64,000 nucleotides of DNA. Source: Allocoprobacillus sp002160865. GTDB taxonomy: Bacteria > Bacillota_I > Bacilli_A > Erysipelotrichales > Coprobacillaceae. Below are positions 53,336-62,271 of this stretch, piece after piece. Position 1 is the stretch's first letter; each line of letters opens with the position of its first letter. The DNA lies in assembly GCF_042850985.1 (NCBI RefSeq), contig NZ_AP031415.1, positions 1,860,001 to 1,924,000 on the forward strand. The letters run 5' to 3'. The position numbers and the translations under genes are program-made. Below the pieces are notes generated by a model. The model was not told the origin of the DNA. It saw nothing but the letters and a program-made list of their open reading frames with translations, and searched no databases.

Positions 53336-53788
53336 TTACTCAAATACTGAATAAATTAAATGCATCAGTTCTAGAGCACTCCTAAAGAACTTTGTTCTTT
53401 GTTTTTCGCTCCAAATAATTTCACCCTGCCACGTATAATTCTGTCTATACATCACTTTAATCTGAAAAGTGTTTTGACTGTTTTTAGAACATTTCATAGA
53501 TTCATTTAAATATTCTTCAAATCTCTCTTGAATATCTTCTTTACGATATTCTAGTTTTTGTTCAATCATGGCATGATGTGATTGAAAATGTCGGTACCTT
53601 TCGTCATGTTTAGGAAGATGATAATCTTTCATGACTTGATCCATAATCAAAATCAATTCTGTCAAACCACAAAATTCCACACTTTGTTGTAGAAAAGGAC
53701 TATGAACTTCTCCATAAAATTTACAATCTTGTGATGGTAAGCACATCACTGTAAAATACATATTCTTTAAAGCAACTCCCACTATCAA
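53336..53788 (-). CDS. Conserved-looking small cytosolic protein beside the surface-protein gene
   Basis: 150 residues, no signal peptide or membrane helix. The C-terminal part 'NTFQIKVMYRQNYTWQGEII' then 'WSEKQRTKFFRSALELMHLI' resembles, from memory, an unnamed family of small proteins (TWQGxxxW ... FRSxLELxxLM) seen near cell-surface loci in Firmicutes. The middle is charged and helical ('EYRKEDIQERFEEYLNES'). Start uncertain: a TTG at 53786-53788 follows AAGGAG closely; GTG two codons on and ATG at 53759-53761 are alternatives. It lies 146 bp upstream of the split surface protein, on the same strand. Confidence 0.6.
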   Translation of the reverse strand: MIVGVALKNMYFTVMCLPSQDCKFYGEVHSPFLQQSVEFCGLTELILIMDQVMKDYHLPKHDERYRHFQSHHAMIEQKLEYRKEDIQERFEEYLNESMKCSKNSQNTFQIKVMYRQNYTWQGEIIWSEKQRTKFFRSALELMHLIYSVFE

Positions 53789-53823
53789 TCCGCTCCTTTT
53801 CTTAAGTGCCTTGAGATAAAAAT

Positions 53824-53849
53824 GACCGATAAAGTAGACTTTATCGGTC
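53824..53849. repeat. Perfect 12-bp palindrome
   Basis: GACCGATAAAGT-AG-ACTTTATCGGTC. No T-run follows on either strand. A 2-bp centre suits a DNA-binding dimer or cruciform more than a terminator. Confidence 0.7.
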
Positions 53850-53928
53850 GAGGAATTTATAATGGAAGTAAGCTTATATTAAGCGAAAACACAAGAAAAT
53901 GTGAGATTTTTAAGAAAAAAGACAAATC

Positions 53929-53968
53929 AAATACTGACTGAAAATGTCTACGTTTTCAGTCAGTATTT
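53929..53968. repeat. Perfect 16-bp inverted repeat
   Basis: AAATACTGACTGAAAA and TTTTCAGTCAGTATTT flank an 8-nt loop. The tails are only weakly T-rich, so it may be a poor terminator in either direction. Nothing else is visible between 53850 and 54040. Confidence 0.7.
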
Positions 53969-54122
53969 AAGAAGTGATATTTCATGTGACCTATAATATG
54001 ACTCATAAATTTAGACAACAAAAAAAGCTATAGTCTATAGTGAACCGCCCCTGTCAAGTAGACAGGTGAAATAATTAAAAATGTTTTTGATGAAGTTGCC
54101 GAGGAGACAACTTCATTTTTCT

Positions 54123-55031
54123 TTATGCAGCTAATGTTGTATTACTTGTATAATGTTCTTGTTTATATTTTATGATTCTTTTATTTTCTAATATTGGATA
54201 TTGATTTGGTCTTTGTAATGATAGTGCTTCTCTTCTCACTTCATATGGTGTCTTTACTCCAAATCTTCTTTGATATCTTTCATACATGTAATAATGAATC
54301 CAATCATCAATAGCCTTAATAAGTTCGTCCTTTGTGTTGTAATGTTTTCCATAATAATACATCTCACATTTCATGATTCCCCAAAAGCCTTCCATTGGTC
54401 CATTATCTATGCAGCAGTGAACTCTTGACATGCTTTGTGTCATTCCCTGCTCTTTAAGCATATTTACAAAGGCTGGACTTGTGTATTGATATCCTCCATC
54501 CGAATGACATAAAGGATGTGCATCTTTATTAGCTTGAATTGCTTTATCAAATGTATTAAAAACAAGAATATTATTATTGTGATTACCAACTTCATAACTG
54601 ACGACTGTTCTATCATAGAGATCAAGAAATGCACTCAAATAAAGCTTATATTCATTATGTGGGCCATATTTGAATTCTGTGACATCAGTTACCCATTTTT
54701 CATTTGGTCTTGATGCATTGAAATCTCTATTAAGATTATTCTTAGCTGTGTTGTTATTTTTTCTAACTGTACAACTTCTTCGTTTAGGTCGAATGATGCT
54801 TTGAATACCTAATGTCCTCATGATCTTATAGATACGTTTGTCACTATAATGTCTATGATGATCTCTATTTATTCTATCAGCCATCATTCTATAACCTAAT
54901 AATCCGTTATATTTTTTATGATATTCTTTGATCAGCTCAGCTATCTCTTCATTTTCCTTGTCTACAATACTCTTTTCATGATGAAGCCATTTATAATAGT
55001 TTGCACGTTTGACATCAAGTATTCTACACAT
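54123..55031 (-). CDS. IS3-family transposase OrfB (DDE integrase domain)
   Basis: 302 residues from the first Met, although the working product is probably an OrfAB fusion that enters this frame upstream. It starts 'MCRILDVKRANYYKWLHHEK', has the HTH_21-like 'IAELIKEYHKKYNGLLGYR' and the rve catalytic core: Asp in 'KWVTDVTEFKYG', Asp in 'LSAFLDLYDRTVVSYE', Glu in 'NGPMEGFWGIMKCEMYY'. All three acidic residues are present, so the enzyme looks active. Confidence 0.93.
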   Translation of the reverse strand: MCRILDVKRANYYKWLHHEKSIVDKENEEIAELIKEYHKKYNGLLGYRMMADRINRDHHRHYSDKRIYKIMRTLGIQSIIRPKRRSCTVRKNNNTAKNNLNRDFNASRPNEKWVTDVTEFKYGPHNEYKLYLSAFLDLYDRTVVSYEVGNHNNNILVFNTFDKAIQANKDAHPLCHSDGGYQYTSPAFVNMLKEQGMTQSMSRVHCCIDNGPMEGFWGIMKCEMYYYGKHYNTKDELIKAIDDWIHYYMYERYQRRFGVKTPYEVRREALSLQRPNQYPILENKRIIKYKQEHYTSNTTLAA

Positions 55032-55060
55032 AAGTGATATATTTGGTGTGTTTCCTTTAT

Positions 55061-55807
55061 CTACTTCTTCTTCGCTAATTTCTTTGATTGCTTCATATTC
55101 TTCTTCATATTTGCTTTCTCTGTATATCGCCTTCTTTCTATCTCGTCCAATTTTTTTAACATTCTTACCTCCAATAGTGCCATTTCAAGTTCATATTCCT
55201 TTTGTTTGAGCTGTCGTTTTAATAAAGTCATTTCATCAACTTCTTCATCAGCTTTATGATGTCCACGTCTATCACCTAAACCATCTTCGCCTTTTTCCTT
55301 ATACTTCTTGACCCAATTAAAGACATTAGCGTAAGTTGTTTCAAATACCTTAGCTGTTGTCTTATAGTCCAAATCATGTTCAAGACAATACTTTACAATT
55401 TCAATACGTTCTTCTTTATTTACTTTTCTGCTTTTCGCCATATAGATATCTTCTCCTCCAGGAATGTAATCCTTCAATTCCATATGACTATTATAATCTT
55501 TTATCCACTTTATGATAGTGCTATTAGAAGAAATATTATATTTTATTGCCAGATCATCTAATGAACCTTCGCCGTTTAAATAAGCATCTACAACCATCTG
55601 TTTAAATGTTTTAGTATATGCATTATTTGATTTTAAATCATCAAAAGCTGATTCACCAAAAGCATTGTATTTTTTAACCCATCTATAAACAACCATATTA
55701 TTTGTGCCAATTTCATCAGCTAATGAATAAGTAGATCCTTCACCATTCAAATAACGTTTACATATTTCTATTTTTAGTTCTTTAGAATATTTGCTTTTTC
55801 TTCCCAA
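55061..55807 (-). CDS. IS3-family OrfA with -1 frameshift site
   Basis: 248 residues, longer than most OrfA. It contains three helix-turn-helix units ('IEICKRYLNGEGSTYSLADE', 'VVDAYLNGEGSLDDLAIKY' and 'IEIVKYCLEHDLDYKTTAKV') and a coiled coil at the end ('LKRQLKQKEYELEMALLEV'). The heptamer A AAA AAA (T7 at 55151-55157 on the plus strand) follows 'RML'. A -1 slip there gives KKIGRDRKKAIYRESKYEEE and continues without a stop into OrfB, the standard IS3 way to make the OrfAB transposase. Confidence 0.9.
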   Translation of the reverse strand: MGRKSKYSKELKIEICKRYLNGEGSTYSLADEIGTNNMVVYRWVKKYNAFGESAFDDLKSNNAYTKTFKQMVVDAYLNGEGSLDDLAIKYNISSNSTIIKWIKDYNSHMELKDYIPGGEDIYMAKSRKVNKEERIEIVKYCLEHDLDYKTTAKVFETTYANVFNWVKKYKEKGEDGLGDRRGHHKADEEVDEMTLLKRQLKQKEYELEMALLEVRMLKKLDEIERRRYTEKANMKKNMKQSKKLAKKK

Positions 55808-55867
55808 TATAAAAACCTCCCGTATCAGTGTTTAATTATTTACACTGTCTACTAGGAGGTTATCATA

Positions 55868-56374
55868 TCATAGCTTCTTTAATAAATCTATAATTTTATG
55901 GCATACATCTTCTAATGTCCCATCATTATCAACATGATAATCACAGGCTTGTAAATAAAGAGGATGTCTAACTTGATATAAATCATAGAGTTTTTGAGCA
56001 CCCTCTTTTAATAAAGGGCGAGATGATGTATCAACATCTTCTAAAATAAGAGGAATGGGGCGATCAATATAAATAATATACCCACTTTGTTTCAAGGCTT
56101 CAATATTTTCATAACGCTGAATAACCCCACCACCTGTAGAAATAATACAATGTTTTTGTTTAGCAATCTCTAAACAACATGCTGTTTCTCTTTCTCTAAA
56201 ATAGTCCTCTGATATATCAAACATTTGAGATATGGACATTTGATATTGATTTTCAATATACTGATCCATATCAATCCATTGTTTATGAAGTTTATCTTTC
56301 AATAGTTTCGCAATTGTTGTTTTTCCACATCCCATCATTCCTATCAAAACAACATTTGTTTTATCTTTTCGCAT
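55868..56374 (-). CDS. aroK: Shikimate kinase
   Basis: 168 residues. Walker A 'LIGMMGCGKTTIAKLL', shikimate-binding Asp in 'WIDMDQYIE', 'FRERETACCLEI' and 'ISTGGGVIQRYEN', and the lid 'DTSSRPLLKEG'. It phosphorylates shikimate. Last gene of the aromatic operon; it overlaps pheA by 14 bp. An IS3 element sits immediately after its stop. Confidence 0.95.
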   Translation of the reverse strand: MRKDKTNVVLIGMMGCGKTTIAKLLKDKLHKQWIDMDQYIENQYQMSISQMFDISEDYFRERETACCLEIAKQKHCIISTGGGVIQRYENIEALKQSGYIIYIDRPIPLILEDVDTSSRPLLKEGAQKLYDLYQVRHPLYLQACDYHVDNDGTLEDVCHKIIDLLKKL

Positions 56375-57476
56375 AATTTCCTAATATCCTCATGGTTTTG
56401 GTATGAGCCTTGATATCTTCTAATGCCTGTAAAAGTGAAGGTTGTTTTAAACTTCCTTCTAAATCTACATAAAAATAATATTCCCATGTTGTTTCTAGTA
56501 ATGGACGAGATTCAATACGCAACATATTGATTGAATAATCATTAATAATCTTTGTGATTTGATATAAAGTGCCTATTTGATGTGGTAATGTAAACACAAT
56601 GCTGATACAAGAGGCATCATCAGAAATTTCTAAATGTTTTCCAAAAATAATAAATCTTGTTGAATTATTAGAAACATTTTGAATATTTTCTTGAATCACA
56701 TCTAAATCATAAAGCTTAGCAGCTTGTAAAGATGCAATAGCACCGATATGAGGATCATTTAAAGAAGAAACATATTGAGCTGCCATTGCTGTATTTTCAT
56801 AAGCACGTGGTTGAATATGATGTTTATCTAAAAACAAGGAAGTTTGTAGTAATCCTTGAGGATGAGAATAAACAGCTTGTATATCTTTCAGTTTTGTACC
56901 TTTGATACCTAATAGGTGTTGTGACACCGCAAGACTTTGTTCTCCGACAATATAAAAATCATAATCTCTCATAGCATCATAATTATCATTAATAGCCCCT
57001 GTCGATGAGTTTTCTAAAGGTACAATCCCATAATCAATTTCATCATGTTTTAATGCTTCAAACACATCTTTAAAATGGGGATAATTTTGTCTTTGAACAT
57101 CATCTCCAAAGTAAGTTTTCAAAGCTTTTTCAGAAAAAGAACCCGGCACACCTTGAAAACCAACCATAATATTTTGTGTTTGTGGCTGCGGAAAATGAGG
57201 ACAAGAATAAGATAAAAATGTAGATTGATATGTTTTAGAAATATTCATCAAAGAGGTAAGAAACAGTTTTGCATAAGGTTCGAGTGTTTCCTGATGAATA
57301 CGTGAGATATTTTTTTGAATCACTTGTGCTTCACGTTCACTTTGAAATATTTCCATATCATGAGCCATTTTATAATGAACAACATCTTTAGCGACATTCA
57401 TTCTTTTTTCAAATAAAGCCATCATTTGTTCATCAATAGCGTCTATTTCTTCTCGACATTGTTTTAAATCTTTCAT
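56361..57476 (-). CDS. pheA: Bifunctional chorismate mutase / prephenate dehydratase
   Basis: 371 residues. An AroQ-type chorismate mutase occupies about 1-85 ('CREEIDAIDEQMMALFEKRM', 'IFQSEREAQVI'). The prephenate dehydratase domain starts 'MVGFQGVPGSFSEKALKTYF' and includes 'IDYGIVPLENSSTGAIND' and 'TRFIIFGK'. A C-terminal ACT domain carries the Phe-binding 'MLRIESRP'. It commits chorismate to phenylalanine, with likely feedback by Phe. It is transcribed behind a Tyr-type T-box, so a Phe branch enzyme responds to Tyr starvation. Confidence 0.95.
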   Translation of the reverse strand: MKDLKQCREEIDAIDEQMMALFEKRMNVAKDVVHYKMAHDMEIFQSEREAQVIQKNISRIHQETLEPYAKLFLTSLMNISKTYQSTFLSYSCPHFPQPQTQNIMVGFQGVPGSFSEKALKTYFGDDVQRQNYPHFKDVFEALKHDEIDYGIVPLENSSTGAINDNYDAMRDYDFYIVGEQSLAVSQHLLGIKGTKLKDIQAVYSHPQGLLQTSLFLDKHHIQPRAYENTAMAAQYVSSLNDPHIGAIASLQAAKLYDLDVIQENIQNVSNNSTRFIIFGKHLEISDDASCISIVFTLPHQIGTLYQITKIINDYSINMLRIESRPLLETTWEYYFYVDLEGSLKQPSLLQALEDIKAHTKTMRILGNYAKR

Positions 57477-57477
57477 A

Positions 57478-58545
57478 TTAACCTAACAGATCCAAGATTC
57501 CCAATGCTGCCATTGATTCCACTACCACAACAGCACGAGGAACAATACATGGATCATGCCTTCCTTTCACTTGAATTTGTGTATTGGTATGTGTCTGAAC
57601 ATTAATTGTTTCTTGAATTTGAGAAATAGAAGGTGTTGGTTTAATACCAACTTGAAAAACAATCGGCATTCCATTCGTAATACCTCCAGTGATACCCCCA
57701 TTATGATTGGTTTTGGTTTTGACTTGATCCCCTTGATAGTAATAAGCATCATTGGTTTCATGACCATACATCTGATGAATAGATTCACTTCCAAAGCTCA
57801 CACTTTTTACAGCCGGGATACTAAATAATAATGGAGATAAATGAGATTCTACTGAATCAAAGAAAGGATTACCTATTCCTGCTGGAACATGAGCTATTGC
57901 ACATTCAATGATACCGCCAACTGAATCTTGTGACATACGTGCTTTTTCTATTTCTTCCTGCATTTTTATAAAAACTTGATCATCTAATGTTGGATACATT
58001 TGGTGTGATAATTGTTTTAATAGTTCATCATCTATATCAACGGGAAATGACTCATCTTGAATATGATGAATCTGTTTCATATGAGCACCAATTATAATTC
58101 CTTTTTCTAATAAAATCTGTCGGGCAATACTTCCAGCCAATACAATAGGTGCTGTTAAACGTCCAGAAAAATGTCCTCCCCCACGTACATCATTATATCC
58201 ATGATATTTGATGTAAGCTGGATAATCACTATGTCCTGGTCGCATATTGACTTTTAACTCACTATAATCCTTTGAATGAGTATTTGTATTTTCAATCATT
58301 GCACATAGCGGAGCACCTGTTGTCACGCCATCTAATATGCCACTAACTATTTGAAATTCATCTTTTTCCTTTCGTGGTGTAGACATCTGATTTTGTCCTG
58401 GTGCACGTCGTTTCATAAACCAGCGAATTTCATCCATATCTAGTTTCATTCCGGCTGGTAAGCCCCCTATCACAATACCTATAGCTGGTCCATGACTTTC
58501 TCCAAATATAGATAATTCAATATTATTCCCCCAGTTTGCACTCAT
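57478..58545 (-). CDS. aroC: Chorismate synthase
   Basis: 355 residues from the ATG at 58543-58545, which has AGGAGG 8 nt upstream; a GTG three codons earlier overlaps that site. Signatures: 'FGESHGPAIGIVIGGLPAG', 'RRAPGQNQMSTPRKEKDEF', 'RPGHSDYPAYIKYHGYNDVR', 'GGGHFSGRLTA' and the final 'GRHDPCIVPRAVVVVESM'. It needs reduced FMN. It overlaps the end of aroA by 23 bp. Confidence 0.95.
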   Translation of the reverse strand: MSANWGNNIELSIFGESHGPAIGIVIGGLPAGMKLDMDEIRWFMKRRAPGQNQMSTPRKEKDEFQIVSGILDGVTTGAPLCAMIENTNTHSKDYSELKVNMRPGHSDYPAYIKYHGYNDVRGGGHFSGRLTAPIVLAGSIARQILLEKGIIIGAHMKQIHHIQDESFPVDIDDELLKQLSHQMYPTLDDQVFIKMQEEIEKARMSQDSVGGIIECAIAHVPAGIGNPFFDSVESHLSPLLFSIPAVKSVSFGSESIHQMYGHETNDAYYYQGDQVKTKTNHNGGITGGITNGMPIVFQVGIKPTPSISQIQETINVQTHTNTQIQVKGRHDPCIVPRAVVVVESMAALGILDLLG

Positions 58546-59800
58546 CAAAGACACCTCCTAATTGTTGAAAATCTTCCCAGAAACGAGGATAAGATTTTTC
58601 TACACATTGTTCATCATCAATGATGACTGGTTCTAAACAAACAGTAGAAGCAATAGCTTCCATCATAGCCATACGATGATCATGATAAGAAGATACTTGA
58701 CCACCTTGAAGTTTTTCTACACCTGTGATTTCCATCGCATCTTCCATTTCAATAGCCTGTCCTCCCAGCTGATTGATGATTTCTACTGTGGCTTTTAAAC
58801 GGTCACATTCTTTGATACGTAAACGTCCAATATGATGAATATATGATGTTCCTGAACTTAAAGCACAGGCTAGTGCCATAACTGGAATGATATCAGGACA
58901 TTGTGAACCATCAATAGAGATAGCTTTTAAACCATTTGACTGCATACACATTCCTGATGTTGTTTCCGTATATTGGCATCCCATCTGACACAATAAATCT
59001 ACGACAACCTTATCACCCTGATAAGATTCATTGTTTAAATCTTGTAGACAGACTTGATTATTTAAAGCTCCTGCCACAAGATAAAAGGCAGCCTGTGAAA
59101 AATCAGCTTCCACACGATAATCACATGGTTGATAACGTTGTCCTCCTTTAATCACCAATTCTTGATAATCATGATTTTCAATTTGAATACCAAACATGTC
59201 TAACATCTGTAAAGTGAGATCAATATATCCTTTTGATTGCACAGGTGAAGTCATCACAATACGTGAATCTTCATCCATCAATGGTAAAGCAAATAATAAT
59301 CCACTAATAAACTGTGAAGAAACATCTCCCGGTAAATGAAATTCTCCCCCATGCATTCTTCCTCTCACATATAAATCTAAGACATTTTCACGATACAAAT
59401 AAGAAATCCCCTGTTGATCAAAAATATCATAATATACCTGCATTGGTCTTTTTCCTAATCTTCCTTCACCAGTAAAATGAAGATTATTTTCACAAACCAA
59501 AGCAATTGGAACCATAAAACGTAAAGTTGAACCTGATTCAAAACAATTGATTTCACATTGATTTTTCATAAAAGTTGTTGTGCCATCAATCTCAAGATAA
59601 TCTTCATGTTCAAAAATCATTGTTCCTAAACTTTTCATAGCTCCAATCGTCGCTTCTATATCTTTAGAATATTCAATATTCGTAATAACACTTCTTCCTT
59701 GTGCTAAAGAAGCACAAATGATTGCACGATGTGCCATACTTTTTGAAGGAGGAACTGCAATTCCTCCTGATAGTTGATGTGGTGTAATTTTGATTGCCAT
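58523..59800 (-). CDS. aroA: EPSP synthase (3-phosphoshikimate 1-carboxyvinyltransferase)
   Basis: 425 residues from the ATG at 59798-59800 (AGGAGG 6 nt upstream). 'IAVPPSKSMAHRAIICASLA' binds substrate with its Lys. The PEP-site loop that is LNAGTA or similar in other enzymes reads 'CFESGSTLRFMVPIA'. Later come 'LPGDVSSQFISGLLFALPL' and 'RIKECDRLKATVEIINQLGG'. The S-G-S loop is of the kind found in class II-like enzymes; sensitivity to inhibitors cannot be judged by eye. Start 1 bp from the aroB stop. Confidence 0.95.
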   Translation of the reverse strand: MAIKITPHQLSGGIAVPPSKSMAHRAIICASLAQGRSVITNIEYSKDIEATIGAMKSLGTMIFEHEDYLEIDGTTTFMKNQCEINCFESGSTLRFMVPIALVCENNLHFTGEGRLGKRPMQVYYDIFDQQGISYLYRENVLDLYVRGRMHGGEFHLPGDVSSQFISGLLFALPLMDEDSRIVMTSPVQSKGYIDLTLQMLDMFGIQIENHDYQELVIKGGQRYQPCDYRVEADFSQAAFYLVAGALNNQVCLQDLNNESYQGDKVVVDLLCQMGCQYTETTSGMCMQSNGLKAISIDGSQCPDIIPVMALACALSSGTSYIHHIGRLRIKECDRLKATVEIINQLGGQAIEMEDAMEITGVEKLQGGQVSSYHDHRMAMMEAIASTVCLEPVIIDDEQCVEKSYPRFWEDFQQLGGVFDECKLGE

Positions 59801-59801
59801 T

Positions 59802-60860
59802 TTATACCTCCTGACTTTCATCTATCAATGATAAATCACTTGGATAAATAAAGCAATTCCCAATCTCTTTTAATAAGACAAAATTCAATTTTTGATTGAT
59901 GTTCTTTTTATCTAAAGCCATTGCTTTTTTTAAATCTTTAACGGGAACATGAGCCATGCTAGGTAAATGATATAAATCCAATGCTTTTTTAATTTGATTG
60001 GCTGTTCCTTCTTTTGTCAATCCCAGTTTTTGAGATATTAAACTTAACTGATACATTCCGATTCCAACTGCTTCTCCATGTGAATAAGTCTGATAATGAT
60101 AATATTGTTCAATCGCATGTCCTAAAGTATGACCAAAATTCAATGCCAGACGATCCCCAAAATCCAACAAATCTTTTTCAACAACAATACGTTTTAAATC
60201 GACACAACGATAAATAATATCATCTATATCTTGATATAAATCATCAAAAGATGTATAGGAAATTAATTTTTGAAATAAATCTTTATCAAAAATACATCCA
60301 TATTTAATCACTTCTCCCATACCATCATTAATATACCTTTGATCCAATGTTTTCAGTGTCAATGGATCAATCAAGACACACGAAGGATGTTTAAACGCCC
60401 CTACCAGATTTTTTCCTTCTGGTAAATCCACAGCGACTTTTCCTCCTACACTTGAATCAACCTGTGCCAAAAGAGAAGTAGGAATTTGAATAAACTGTAT
60501 ACCTCTTAGAAATGTACTGGCAACAAATCCAGCCAAATCACCAATGACACCACCACCTAATGCGATGATGGTATCTGTTCTGGTTAAATGGAAATCAAGT
60601 AATTGATGATAAATCTCAGGTAAGATATCAAAACGTTTAGATTGTTCACCATGCTTTACAATGACATGTCCAACATGATATTGAGATTGTAATTGTTTTT
60701 CTAACTTTTCGCCATAATATGAAAACACCAGATCATCAGATATAATCATGATTTTTTGTCCATGACATAATGGTGAAAGTTTATCCAAAACATGATCTAA
60801 TAGTCCCTGCTGAATATAAATATGATAACTGTCTTTTTGTAAATTGACTTTTAAATTCAT
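59802..60860 (-). CDS. aroB: 3-dehydroquinate synthase
   Basis: 352 residues from the ATG at 60858-60860, with AGGAG 7 nt upstream; the frame runs on into aroF but without another ribosome site. NAD-binding 'IALGGGVIGDLAGFVASTFL', 'IPTSLLAQVDSSVGGKVAVD', zinc ligands in 'MGEVIKYGCIFD' and 'LNFGHTLGHAIEQ' with 'SHGEAVGIGMYQ'. It converts DAHP to dehydroquinate, the step after aroF, its upstream neighbour. Confidence 0.95.
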   Translation of the reverse strand: MNLKVNLQKDSYHIYIQQGLLDHVLDKLSPLCHGQKIMIISDDLVFSYYGEKLEKQLQSQYHVGHVIVKHGEQSKRFDILPEIYHQLLDFHLTRTDTIIALGGGVIGDLAGFVASTFLRGIQFIQIPTSLLAQVDSSVGGKVAVDLPEGKNLVGAFKHPSCVLIDPLTLKTLDQRYINDGMGEVIKYGCIFDKDLFQKLISYTSFDDLYQDIDDIIYRCVDLKRIVVEKDLLDFGDRLALNFGHTLGHAIEQYYHYQTYSHGEAVGIGMYQLSLISQKLGLTKEGTANQIKKALDLYHLPSMAHVPVKDLKKAMALDKKNINQKLNFVLLKEIGNCFIYPSDLSLIDESQEV

Positions 60861-60870
60861 TTTCTCGCTC

Positions 60871-61887
60871 CTAAATCTTCTTTCCAACAATTTCTCCAAT
60901 GCCTTTAACCTGCCTTAACAGTTCTGTATATTTTTTTGGTTTTAATGATTGTGGTCCATCACATAAAGCATGTTCTGGATCATTATGCACTTCTATCATC
61001 AATCCATCGCATCCTGCAGCTACCGCAGCTTTCGCCATTGGCTCTACCAGCCACCATTTCCCTCCGGCATGAGATGGATCAATAATAATAGGTAAGTGTG
61101 TCAATCGCTTAATCACTGGAATCGCCTGTAAGTCCAATGTGTTTCTTGTATAGCTTTCAAATGTTCTGATTCCTCTTTCACATAAAATCACATTGGGATT
61201 TCCACTTGCCATGATATATTCTGCACTCATGATCCATTCTTCATATGTTGCACTTAATCCTCTTTTTAATAATATTGGTTTCGTACATCTTCTTCCTACT
61301 TCTTTCAACAGATCAAAGTTTTGCATGTTTCTGGCTCCAATCTGAACCAGATCAACTTTTTCATTAAATTCATCAATATAATCAGCACTCATCAATTCAG
61401 ATACAATTGGTAATCCTGTTTCCTTTTTCGCTGCCACTAAGATATCCAATCCTGCTGTTCCCATTCCCTGAAAGGCATATGGTGATGTTCTAGGCTTGAA
61501 CGCTCCCCCTCTTAACATATTCGCTCCAGCAGCTTTGGCTTCTCTGGCAATCGCAATGACCTGTTCCTTTGATTCAACTGAACATGGACCCGCTATCAAC
61601 GCCAGATGATCTCCACCAACCTTGACTCCACTGACATCTATAATGGAATCTTCAGGATGGAAGGCACGATTTGCCAACTTATAAGGTTCACTGACACGCA
61701 TCACATGATCAACAACGGGTGACACTTCTAGTTGTTTAGGATCAACCTTTGTAACATCTCCAATAATTCCACAAATGGTTGTTTCTGTTCCCACAACAAT
61801 ATGTGTTGTTAATCCTTCATCTTCTACTTGTTTCACTATTTTTTGTACATCTTCATCTTTTGTTTTTGGTTTAAATACAATAATCAT
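60871..61887 (-). CDS. aroF: DAHP synthase, copy 1 (operon copy)
   Basis: 338 residues. An N-terminal ferredoxin-like domain (about 1-75) precedes the type I-beta DAHP synthase barrel: 'LALIAGPCSVESKEQ', 'LRGGAFKPRTSPYAFQGMG', 'ILLKRGLSATYEEWI', 'IIDPSHAGGKWW'. It makes DAHP from PEP and erythrose 4-phosphate. From residue 43 on it is almost identical to the second copy (one substitution before a different tail), but only 20 of the first 42 residues agree. In Thermotoga-type enzymes this domain mediates Tyr/Phe inhibition. First gene of aroF-aroB-aroA-aroC-pheA-aroK, behind its own Tyr T-box. Confidence 0.95.
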   Translation of the reverse strand: MIIVFKPKTKDEDVQKIVKQVEDEGLTTHIVVGTETTICGIIGDVTKVDPKQLEVSPVVDHVMRVSEPYKLANRAFHPEDSIIDVSGVKVGGDHLALIAGPCSVESKEQVIAIAREAKAAGANMLRGGAFKPRTSPYAFQGMGTAGLDILVAAKKETGLPIVSELMSADYIDEFNEKVDLVQIGARNMQNFDLLKEVGRRCTKPILLKRGLSATYEEWIMSAEYIMASGNPNVILCERGIRTFESYTRNTLDLQAIPVIKRLTHLPIIIDPSHAGGKWWLVEPMAKAAVAAGCDGLMIEVHNDPEHALCDGPQSLKPKKYTELLRQVKGIGEIVGKKI

Positions 61888-61918
61888 TTTTTATCCCCTT
61901 TCTCTACTGTATAAATAA

Positions 61919-62180
61919 AAAAATCTCCCATCCTATAAGGACGAGAGAAAATCTTCCGTGTTACCACCTTACTTCACTTATATATCACTATATAAGCCTT
62001 ATCAAGTACGCCTGTCAACAGGTTCATACTCTGATGCTGTAACGGGCATTCCCGTGTAAGCCTACTTTTCTTTCAGCCACCTACTCCAAGAGGAATTCAA
62101 TGAGTTCACTTGATTCTTTTTCACCAGCCAAGAACTCTCTACGCAAGCTCACTTATCTACTCTTTCTTTTCACAGTATTT
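61919..62180 (-). promoter_or_regulatory. T-box riboswitch, Tyr-type, before the aroF-B-A-C-pheA-aroK operon
   Basis: Stem I with 'GAGAGTTCTTGGCTGGTG', T-box 'TAAGGTGGTAACACGG', terminator CTCTCGTCC/GGATGGGAG with seven Ts. The specifier is TAC in GCT-TAC-A-CGGG, aligned with ATG of the Met T-box at the same distance from the CGGG..CCCG hairpin. About 134 bp are identical to the second aroF leader. Confidence 0.92.
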
Positions 62181-62205
62181 ATAACAGTAGTTTTTATATG
62201 CTTAT

Positions 62206-62234
62206 ATATTATGCGATAAAAACAAAAAAGTCAA
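62206..62234 (-). promoter_or_regulatory. Promoter of the copy 1 aroF leader
   Basis: TTGACT (62229-62234), 17-bp spacer, TAATAT (62206-62211) on the minus strand, directly before the T-box. Confidence 0.7.
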
Positions 62235-62271
62235 TCTTTTTTCTATATTTCCTTAATTTTATCTTTTTATT

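Larger units (their letters stand above)
54041..55862 (-). mobile_element. IS3-family insertion sequence
   Basis: Two overlapping-frame genes, orfA and orfB, lie between partial inverted repeats: AGTAGACAGGTGAAATAATTAAA near 54056 and, reversed at the other end, AGTAGACAGTGTAAATAATTAAA near 55855. The outer ends differ by an indel, so the exact boundaries and target duplication are not fixed. The right end is 6 bp from the aroK stop. Confidence 0.85.
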
